The notes under the pieces: model-generated | Database searches by the model: none | The model's input: only the letters and a program-made list of their open reading frames with translations | What the model was told of the DNA's origin: nothing | Position numbers and translations under genes: made by a program | NCBI GenBank assembly: GCA_965153355.1 | Contig: OZ231128.1 | Span: 31,744,001 to 31,808,000, forward strand | Direction: 5' to 3' | From: Flaccisagitta enflata | Lineage: Eukaryota; Chaetognatha; Sagittoidea; Aphragmophora | Length of the DNA stretch: 64,000 nt | Part shown: piece by piece, positions 1-8,700 of the stretch | How the letters are laid out: every line of letters starts with the position of its first letter | Position numbering within the stretch: the stretch's first letter is position 1

Positions 1-168
1 AGCATCCACAGACTGACGATGGGATCAGCGCCACCGGAAGTGACGTTATCGGCGTGATTGGCGCAGCGATGGCGTATTCAGACCGGAAGTGGCGTCTTCA
101 ATCGGAAGTTGCGTGGACGGCAAGATCCTAATGACGGTACGAGACAGTATTTTCTACAGTTCTTTACA
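1..168 (+). repeat. 5' LTR of element A (3' part only)
   Basis: This stretch aligns without gaps to 15556-15723 (offset 15555), differing at one base. The LTR ends in ACA at 168, after which the two copies diverge. The missing 5' part, about 386 bp judging from the 3' LTR, lies upstream of the window. No clear tRNA primer site follows within 30 bases, so the end is defined only by loss of identity. Confidence 0.9.
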
Positions 169-264
169 GTATTTAAACACCAAAGCCGCTGGTAAAAATT
201 GCTAACCCTATTATTATAACCCCCTACTATACACGAGCACAACACGTAGGTAACATCAGATACA

Positions 265-2703
265 ATGGCGAACATCAGACCGATCGAAGCCACGGTATGG
301 GACCTGCGCATCGTTGCACACGTGAGGCGAGAATTGGAGAAAAGCTTTAATTCAATGACGGTTGCCCTCGACCACGCGACAAAAACACCGTCGGAGGAGG
401 CGCAAACCAAATTGAACTTAAAAAGCGACGCATTCTGCGACCTCTACGAGAAGCGTTTAGACGAATACAATGCCTGCAAAATTGAGAACGAGCCTAACGC
501 CAGGGAAATGGCCGGTCAATTGATGCAAGACATGGTTCGATACAAAATAACGCTCGAATCCCACTTCAAGACGCAATCGGCAGGGGACGTCGACGAAACT
601 GTTGACGACCCGGCGGAGGACGTCGGGGCGATAGGGGAATTACCGCTGCTGCACGAGAGCAGGACGAGCGGGAAGGGTGAAGGCGAAAAGGAAAGGAGGG
701 AGAGACCGGAAGTGACGAAGGAGACGGCGCCACCGGCGTCGATGTTGAACTCACTAAAAAAGAAAGTATCATTGACTGTGACTGCCGGAAGGAAGGTGCT
801 CGAAAACGTAGTCGGCAGTCAGACGCCGGAAAGACGCCAAAACCCGTCACATCCGCCTCCTCCTCCTCCTCCAGCGACACCCCCCGCGGCGGCGGCAGCA
901 CTCACCACAGACGACTCCACTCGGCCAAAAACTCGGCCACTTCCATCCGGTTTCCAATTGGCCGAAAATGAACTGCGGAAAGCGGCTGAGGCCAACAAAA
1001 AAGACAAAGAGGTCGAAAGACCTCAAAGCGTGACCACCTCCGTTACTCCACGTGCTGATCCCGAACGTGAGGACGATGCAGAAAATGCCAGGTCGACGAC
1101 ACACTCGACGAGGTCGTCAAAAAAGGGATCCCAGAGGAGCAAAACGTCGACGGTGATGTCACAGCAGGTGGAGAAAGACAGACAGAGAAAAAGGGAAGCC
1201 GAGAAGGAACGGATAAAATCCAACGACGCGCAAGCGGACGCGGATATTGCGTATCATCAAAGCATTATCCAAGACATACAAAGGCAAAAGGACCTCGACA
1301 AAACCCTCCATGAGAAAGAATTGGACAACATTGACAAAAACGCGGCGGAGCTGCAGGACTTGATAGCGGCGAACGAAGACGAACAGTCAACGGCAAGCGG
1401 CGCCGTCGATGAGGGAGAAAAGTCGAGGGACGCTGGCGCCGGATTGGAGATGACCGCCGCAGGTGCAGCATTCGGTGGCGAAACTCCGGATGCATTGACG
1501 AGCGCGTGGGTGAACGGAGTGACGTCGAGACCGACGTCGACGGCCAAGAAGGAGGTGAAGACGCCGTCAATCCCAGAGAGATCGCTACCGGATCCACTGC
1601 GAAAGTCGAAAAAGAAGCTTTACGCCGAAGACCCAAAAAAGGAAAAAGAGGCAAAGAAGGAGGTCAAAAAACCACCGACAATGCCTTTCCGTAAATTGGG
1701 TGATGTGAAGCCAAAGAAAATGGAACCAGGAGAACAAGAAAAAACGAAGAGAGAGATCAGGACGAAAGACGAGAAGCCGGGGGTAAAGACAGATGCGTCT
1801 GTGGCAGCACATCCGCAAGAATTGAAAAGCCCCAGCCGCTCGTCAATCGTGTCGAGATCATCATCAACACGTTCGAAGGCGCCGTCAATAGCTTCCAGCA
1901 ATGCAAGTAGCCATGCTTCAAATGTTTCAGACACATTAATGACGAGCATTTTACGACTGCAGCGTCAACAATTAGAGGCAGCGCTGAAGCAAACGGCTAT
2001 CCACCAGCTGAAGGAAGCAAGACCCGCCAAAAAGTTCTCCGGAAGCACGACCAAAAGAATGGACTTCGAAAAGCATATGAAAATCTTCAACGAGGCGATG
2101 GAGATCCCGGGCGTATCCAAGAAGCAAATGCTGAACGAGTTGCAGCATTGGTTTGAGGGATCGGCCTTCAAGCTGATCGAGGCGGAGACGCTGAAGAAGT
2201 CGGAGTCGGCCGTCGACGAGGCGTTGGAGAAGTTGACGAAGAAGTTCGGGATGCGCCAAGAGACCGCGTTGGAGATGCTTGACGAAGTACTGCAGGGAAA
2301 AGCGATCGACGAAAAAGATCACAACGGGATGCTCGATTTCTACGCGCGGTTGATGAGCGTCCATTCGTTCGCAACCGAGACAAAAAAGGCGGACGACTTC
2401 GAGAACAAGTTGGTGGTCAAGACGATCGTCGAGAAGAAGCTTCCCTTCCTAAAAGATAAGTGGGCAAAGAAAGTTGTGAGGTATAGAAAGAAAAATGGTT
2501 CAGATTTGAAATTTGCTGACTTTCTTGATTTCATTGATGAAGAGCAAACCATTTCTGAAATGTTGTCAGGATACCATCGCAACAACAACCAAAATAAGCC
2601 CGCTGCATCGGCCAAAATTTCCGCGACGACCGCCAACGCCGCCGCAAAGAAGGACGCGATGCCGACGCCGGCTTCAAAAGGCAAGCAACTGCCGATGCAC
2701 TAA
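265..2703 (+). CDS. gag-like protein of element A (812 aa)
   Basis: This would be the structural (Gag) protein that assembles the particle around the retrotransposon RNA. It starts at the first ATG after the LTR leader (gatacaATGG). Residues about 1-120 are mixed charged; a proline run lies near 197-205; a highly charged predicted coiled coil covers about 300-375; Lys/Glu/Pro-rich low complexity follows to about 540. Residues about 584-752, beginning near KKFSGSTTKRMDFEKHMKIF, resemble the DUF1759 Gag core of BEL/Pao elements. No CCHC zinc knuckles follow, unlike element B, where they come directly after this domain. The ORF stops at LPMH and RT continues in the -1 frame six bases later. I infer an internal deletion that removed the Gag C-terminus and protease and fused the remains out of frame. 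The N-terminal 580 residues match no family I can name. Confidence 0.8.
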   Translation: MANIRPIEATVWDLRIVAHVRRELEKSFNSMTVALDHATKTPSEEAQTKLNLKSDAFCDLYEKRLDEYNACKIENEPNAREMAGQLMQDMVRYKITLESHFKTQSAGDVDETVDDPAEDVGAIGELPLLHESRTSGKGEGEKERRERPEVTKETAPPASMLNSLKKKVSLTVTAGRKVLENVVGSQTPERRQNPSHPPPPPPPATPPAAAAALTTDDSTRPKTRPLPSGFQLAENELRKAAEANKKDKEVERPQSVTTSVTPRADPEREDDAENARSTTHSTRSSKKGSQRSKTSTVMSQQVEKDRQRKREAEKERIKSNDAQADADIAYHQSIIQDIQRQKDLDKTLHEKELDNIDKNAAELQDLIAANEDEQSTASGAVDEGEKSRDAGAGLEMTAAGAAFGGETPDALTSAWVNGVTSRPTSTAKKEVKTPSIPERSLPDPLRKSKKKLYAEDPKKEKEAKKEVKKPPTMPFRKLGDVKPKKMEPGEQEKTKREIRTKDEKPGVKTDASVAAHPQELKSPSRSSIVSRSSSTRSKAPSIASSNASSHASNVSDTLMTSILRLQRQQLEAALKQTAIHQLKEARPAKKFSGSTTKRMDFEKHMKIFNEAMEIPGVSKKQMLNELQHWFEGSAFKLIEAETLKKSESAVDEALEKLTKKFGMRQETALEMLDEVLQGKAIDEKDHNGMLDFYARLMSVHSFATETKKADDFENKLVVKTIVEKKLPFLKDKWAKKVVRYRKKNGSDLKFADFLDFIDEEQTISEMLSGYHRNNNQNKPAASAKISATTANAAAKKDAMPTPASKGKQLPMH

Positions 2704-2708
2704 ACAAT

Positions 2709-3659
2709 TTGGATTCCCCAACGATGGCCCTGGACCGCTTATTTCGTCTGAAAAAACAATTAATGCGGGACCCAGAGAGGCGCCGAATAACATTCGAAAC
2801 GATGGCCAAATTCTGGGAAAAAGGGCGCGTGAGGAGAATAGATCCAAATGTGCACGCCAACATGCCACCAGATCGACCTAGATGGACAATTCCAATCCAT
2901 GTGGCGGACAAGCCCGGCAAGCCCGGGCAAGTCCGCATCTGCCACGATTGTAAAGCAGCAGTGGGTGGATCAAACCTTAACGACCAGCTCTTGGACGGAC
3001 CACAGCTTGCCAACGACATCAGAGGCGTGTTGATGCGCTTCCGGTGTGAAGGCCCCGTCGCGGTGGGCACGGACATTAAGGACTACTTCCACGAAATCTA
3101 TGTCACCGAAGAGGACGCAGGTCTTTTCCGTTACTACTGGTTTCGCGATGAAAAGATGGAGGAAATTGACCTGAACGAGTTTCTCGGTCACGTCTTCGGG
3201 GCAAAATCATCAAATTGTGTAGCGATCTTCACTCTGCAACACCACGTGGAACAGCATTCGACTGAGTATGGCCCCCTCGTGGTTCAAGCAGTGATGAGGA
3301 ACATGTACATTGATGATTTGATAAAATCACTGCGCAATACCAAAGTGGCAAAAGACTTTCGCGTGGGCATCACGGCCGCCCTCGAGGACGCCGGCATGAA
3401 CCTATGCAAATGGAGATCAAGCCATCCGGAAGTCCTTGAAGGCGACACGACGGATCCGGCGCCGGCGGCGCCTATGGATGTATCCGGCGCCGCTGATGAC
3501 ACGACGAAATTGTTAGGCCTTAGATATTCTTTTTCTGCCGATGCCTTTTCCTTTTTGCCAGATAAGTCAAAAGCCGAATTGAATGTGCAGACCAAGAGAC
3601 AAATGCTCAAATTAATAGCGTCCATATTTGACCTGTGGGTTTTTTGGAGCCATTCGTGA
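2709..3659 (+). pseudogene. element A pol fragment: reverse transcriptase
   Basis: This open frame has no ATG at its start and would need a frameshift from gag or be non-functional. It encodes BEL/Pao reverse transcriptase, which copies element RNA into DNA. Visible landmarks are the first catalytic Asp in GTDIKDYFHEI (about residue 121) and the YIDD box in MYIDDLIKS (about residue 200), preceded by VFGAKSS. The fragment starts in the linker before the RT fingers, so the protease and upstream region are missing. The frame breaks near 3632, at the SIFD motif that normally leads into the connection domain: one base appears deleted, giving a stop at 3657-3659, and homology continues in the next frame from 3635. 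Confidence 0.85.
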
Positions 3660-4642
3660 TTTGGGCAAGGCTAATTCTGCAAAAAGTGTTGCGCGTCGTC
3701 GAAAGTTGGGACAGCAAAGACATTCCAACTGTGTCCCTCAACGAGTTTGTGGAATGGCAGGCGAGCTTCAAATTCTTGGAGTCATTCCGCATCACGAGAT
3801 GGACGGCGACGCCGGAAACGCAGGAGGGCAAAAAGGTCCTCCACGGGTATTCGGATGCGAGTGGACGGGCGTATGGAGCCGTGTATTACGTCCGCTACGA
3901 GGGTCCAAATGGCGAAATCCACGTGTCCATTATATGCTCCAAATCGCACGTCGTCCCTCTGAAGGATGTGGAGGCGGGTCACATGGAGTCGACGCCACGC
4001 TTGGAGCTTCAAGCAGCACGCCTCGCGGCCAGAATGCGCGCCACCATTATTGAAGAAACAGGGAGTTATGATGGTTATGTAAATTGGACCGATTCTGAAT
4101 GTGTAATTAAGCAATTAAATGACACTGAAACAAGGTTCAAAGTTTACTTTGCAAATCGTCTCTCTGAAATTCAGGCGCTTACGAAGGTCGAGGAGTGGAG
4201 GTGGGTACCAACCCACCTCAACCCAGCCGACTACTCGTCCAAAGGGATGCTCGCCCAAGATCCAAATTGGGGCAAGTTCCACAACGGCCCGGATTATCTT
4301 TGGCGAGGCGAAGACGAATGGCCGGAAAAGCAGATCGTGACACGCCCATTTCCCGCTCATATCCTTGCGACGACGGCGACGCCGAAAAGAACGCCGCCTC
4401 AATCGTGGGTGATTCGCGTCAGCGAGAAGGTGGCGATGTGGACGGGAAAATTGAGGCGCATCGCACTGCTGAAACGCACGATCATGATGTGCATCGTCCG
4501 CAATCGACGCCGGGCGTTATACAACGACGCCGACAAAGTTGGGGCGCCCACCGGCGTCGAATTGGCCGACGCCGAAAAATTGATCGTCAGCGCCATTCAA
4601 TCCCAAGCCTTCCACACGGAAATTAAATCCCTGCAACAATGT
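3635..4642 (+). pseudogene. element A pol fragment: connection and RNase H
   Basis: This frame continues pol after the one-base break. It encodes the segment after RT (GFLEPFVIWARLILQ) and an RNase H with catalytic acidic residues in YSDAS (about residue 72), PRLELQ (about 121) and WTDSE (about 151), followed by the BEL/Pao motif NPADYSSKG. RNase H would remove the RNA strand of the RNA-DNA hybrid. The frame runs into the 5' LTR of element B at 4643, where a stop follows within six bases. The codon phase at 4642 is the same as at 11602, so pol was continuous here before element B inserted. Confidence 0.86.
4638..4642. other. target-site duplication of element B, left copy (AATGT)
   Basis: AATGT lies directly before the 5' LTR of element B and is repeated directly after its 3' LTR at 11597-11601. 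Five bases is within the usual range for BEL/Pao integrases. Confidence 0.93.
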
Positions 4643-5155
4643 TGTTAAGTTGCCTCAGTTGGGAATTTTCCATAGACTTGCGTAACCCTTTGTTAAAGAC
4701 GTGTCAGGCTATTATTGGATACATGATTTCTTAGTAGTCATGCATGATTGGCTAGAAAGCCGGGAGTCACGAGAATTTATAGATGAATTATGAGATAAAC
4801 AACTGCGCAGAGCGAGACTCTCTGCCTTTAGTTAGTTCACATTTTGTCTTCGTAGAAGAAAGACTTACAAATAAGACGTTCTCTTTTTAAAGTAAAAGCA
4901 AGGACGCATAAGGCTCATGAATTGGGCTATTTTCTTTGGATTAAACAATCAAACCTACTACTTTTGGAAAGAATCCGTTTTCTCATTGTAATCTCATTTT
5001 ATTACAAATCCTTTTACAATTATGCGCCTTACAACCGTCTAATTAAGCGTTCACCTTCTAAGAGAAAAAAGATAGACAGTGATAGTCACCAACAACAGAT
5101 CCGAAAGTCGACCAGCTAACTACAGTCCTTTGCTCATAAAGCTGACAATCATTCA
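4643..5155 (+). repeat. 5' LTR of element B (513 bp)
   Basis: Begins TGTTAAGTTGCC and ends GACAATCATTCA, so it has TG...CA ends. It is identical to 11084-11596 as far as I can read (offset 6441). It should carry the element promoter and the polyadenylation signal, but I could not place either with confidence. Confidence 0.96.
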
Positions 5156-5173
5156 TGGTCCCTCGAGCCGGAT
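5156..5173 (+). promoter_or_regulatory. primer binding site, tRNA-Tyr-like
   Basis: TGGTCCCTCGAGCCGGAT starts at the first base after the LTR. Its complement ends in CCA and matches the 3' end of animal tRNA-Tyr (TCCGGCTCGAAGGACCA) at all but one of 17 positions. Reverse transcription would therefore be primed by tRNA-Tyr. The tRNA sequence is from general knowledge of animal tRNA-Tyr, not from this genome. Confidence 0.75.
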
Positions 5174-5285
5174 CGACCGACGGATCAACCAACCATTTTG
5201 TGAAATTTCACTCTCCATTCTTAAATCTCGGAACGCTGAAAAGGAAAAGAAAATCAGGATTCTCTCTCTCTTGACTTGAAAGTCA

Positions 5286-5360
5286 AATAAAGCCAACTCC
5301 TGTGACCGACCAACCAACCGACAAAGCGGAGTGTAGAGTCGCGTGCACACAACTATAAAT
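5286..5360 (+). repeat. hairpin-repeat fragment inside element B leader
   Basis: A GACC/AACC run, then ACAAAGCGG, then GTAGAGTCGCGTGCAC. This matches the 3' end of the hairpin-repeat family, for example the copy ending at 41752 (ACAAAGCGGGTTGTAGAGTC). A weaker GACC/GACG run at 5168-5195 touches the primer site. The fragment is part of the leader of an intact element, so it is copied each time element B transposes. Confidence 0.75.
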
Positions 5361-5799
5361 CACTTGTCACAATCGGAAAAATAGATCCCTTTGAAGATAA
5401 GAACGAAATTTTGAAGAAATCCTTCGAACGAAAGTGTTTATTAAAAAATAAACAGAAAAGAAACAATAAAGAATAAAGATCCCTCAAGATAAGGGGGGAA
5501 ATTCGACGAAAAGAAAAGTTTCTGGAATTGAAACCAAAAAGTTTAACGTTGTGAAAAAAGAGAAAAAGTGTTTTCTACTCCCAACAGTGAGTTGAATTGT
5601 GGTTGTTGTTATTGAATCAAGACTGTCGTTGGAGGACATTAGATAGGGGAGGGGGGCAGCAGAGTCGGGGAGAGGTGAAGACCGATTTGTCTAGAACCTA
5701 AACTTATCTTTTGTTCTCCGATGAGCGTTAACAGCAGCCACAAAAATTGATACACAAAATAATACTGGAACTGCATTTGCGCTTTTTGGTACTGTAAAC

Positions 5800-8700
5800 A
5801 TGGATGAAGCCACTGCCAAAGGCAGGATCAATGCTTTCATTGAAAAAGCTAAAAGGGACAAATTTGAAGGTTTTGATGCATTTGATTTGAAAAGATCACA
5901 AAGGAGAGCAATAAGAACACAGCTTACAAAACACTCCAACCATTTGCAAAATGCATTAAGTGATGCCAATCCATGCCCAGATAGAATTGAAATTGGGACA
6001 GAAAAGGTAACAAAGGCATTTGAAGACCTGACAGAATTGGATGAATACATTCTATCTTTCATCAGCCAATATGATGATGATGATGCGGTGGTTGAAGCTG
6101 ACACATTTTTGGCTGACAGTTGGTATGTCAACACGGAAAGAGTATTGGCTGCAGCAAGAAAGGCCATCAGAGATTTGACACCTCCAGCCCCACTTGCAGC
6201 CCCAACTGCAGCACCTGCAGCACACCTGTCTGAACTGAGACTACCTAAAGTGGAATTACCAACCTTTGAAGGAAGTTCTTCAAGTGGTTACCATAGCTGG
6301 GTTACCCAATTTGACAACTTGATTCACAACAAATCTATGCCCAATCATCAAAAGTTGCTGTATTTGAAAACATGTTGCACTCATGAAGCAAAGAAAATTG
6401 CAGATGGGTACTCAGTCACAGATGACAACTATGACAAGTTGTATGGGGTGTTCAAGAAAAGATTTGGAAAACCCCGCATGATCAAACAAAGCTACGCTGA
6501 AAAAATCATCAAAATGAAAAAGTTTGGCACACATGAGTTGAGAGCAACTCTGAATACGTTGGAGAGTTGTATCAAGTGTCTTGAGGAATTTCACACTGAC
6601 ACGGAAGCAATAAGTGTTATTGTCGTTCCTATGGTGGAAATGAACATGTCAGATGACATAAAAACCAAATGGCTTGAACACATCTCGGAAGATGATGATC
6701 ACAGCACCACAAAACTACTTGAATTCCTTCAAGACAGAGTTGATTGCCTCCCAATAAGCGCAACCAAACCGTCTGATGGCAAAAATCACAACAAAGAGGG
6801 GCACAAACAGAATGACGCTCCCAAAACCACGTCTTCAATGACAACCCGCACTGAAAGTGCAAGACACTGTTTCTTTTGTAACAAAAACAACCACGACACA
6901 GAGGTGTGTAGTTTCTTGGGTAAGAAACAGAAGAAAGAAAGATTTGAGTTTCTGATGAAGAACAGATTGTGCTTCAAATGCGCCCGAAAGGGTCATCTGA
7001 ATGAGAAATGTGAAGAATCAGTAACTTGCAGGAAGTGCCAGAGCACTGATCACCCAACAGTTTTACATCATGAGGAAAAACCAAAACAAATGTCCAAACA
7101 AACAGAGACCCCTCGAGGTGAGGACGGTCCAAAAACTACGGCAAACAACGCCTCAACGAAGGGTTTCAATGGAAGCTCTATTCTGAAGTCGTTCAAAGCG
7201 ACTGCTGTTGGAGACACAGCCAAAAGACCCATCCGAGCGATGCTTGATGATGGGTCACAAAACACTTGGATCACTCAACAGGTTGTTGATGAATTGAACC
7301 TTCCAATAGTTGGAAAGAAAACATTTTCGGTTGCTGTGGCTTTCTCAGCAACACTTGAACCCCCAAAAGAGTTTTCTGTGGCAAAGGTCACTTTGAAAAC
7401 CACAAGAGGGAACAATTTCACCATGGACGCTTTGGTCCGGGATGGACCACTGTGTATTGAAATGGATGCCGTTCCATTTGACCCAACAAAAGAATTTTCT
7501 CACTTGAAAAACATCCGCTTCGCCGACTGCTTCCCAAGAGAAGAAGAGCAAGTGGAAATACTGATTGGTGCAGACTACGCTGAAGCCATAAAAACAGGTG
7601 CCCGTGCAAAGGGCAAGATCACAGCCCCTGTAGGAGTCCAAACAATCTTCGGTTGGATTCTGTGTGGAGCCTGCCCAAACTTTGAGGGCAAAAGGACATC
7701 TTGCCAAAAGGTCACCACAAGACCCTTCAAAGGGATTGAATCAGAGCTCAAGCAGTTCTATGAGGCTGAATGCTTAGGCACACAAACACACAAGGAACCG
7801 ATGGTTCATGAAGTTGAAGAAAATGACTTCAGGAAAGAAGTTCAACAGAACATCATATATGATGATGTCAAGAAACAATACCAAGCCACAATTCCATACA
7901 AGGAAACTGTCAAACAACTGGGTGATAATGAAAAGATCGCCAAAATCCTGCATCAAAAGCAGATGCAAAAATTGGACAAAAACCCTACTCTGAAAGAGCA
8001 GGTAAAAGCCGTCTTTGATGATCAAGAAAGACAAGGCATCATTGAAGAGGTCACTTCTGAGAAAGATGATCCAAACACACAGAAACACTTCCTCCCTTGG
8101 CACTCTGTCATAAGAGAAGGTCACTCTACAACCCCGATCAGAAATGTGATGAATGCATCAAAAGAAGACAAGAATGGCCTGTCTTTAAACAAATGCCAAT
8201 ATGCAGGACCCAACCTGCTCCCTGAGGTTATTGGATTGCTGTTACAATTCAGAAACAACCCAATCGCTGTGATAGCAGATATCAGCAAGATGTTCTTTAG
8301 AATCACCATACCTGATCAACAGAAAGATTTGCATCGTTTCTTTGCATTTGAAAAATTGATGAGACAATGCACACTACTCTTTGGAGAAGCATCATCACCT
8401 TACTTGTCTGGTGAAACCATCCTTGAACATGCAAACAGGATGGAAAAGATGGGAAAATTCCTTCTGGCAGTCAAAGCAGTCAGAGACCAGCTTTACATTG
8501 ATGACACCATCACTGGAACCTGGGAAATACAAGTTGCCATTCAATTGTTAGAGGAGTTGATACAATTCTTTGATGGAATGTGCATGAAAGTACAGAAAAT
8601 CAACAGCAACTGCCAAGCCGTTCTGGATGCAATGGATCCCTCACTGTTGGAAAACAAGGTCCATACCTCAGTCCTTGGTATTGAATGGAACACAAGCGAT

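Noticed and set aside
4922-5119. 65-codon frame in the LTR of element B (repeated at 11363-11560).
   Set aside because: It appears twice only because the LTRs are identical. It has no ATG context or family features and overlaps the expected leader and polyadenylation region.
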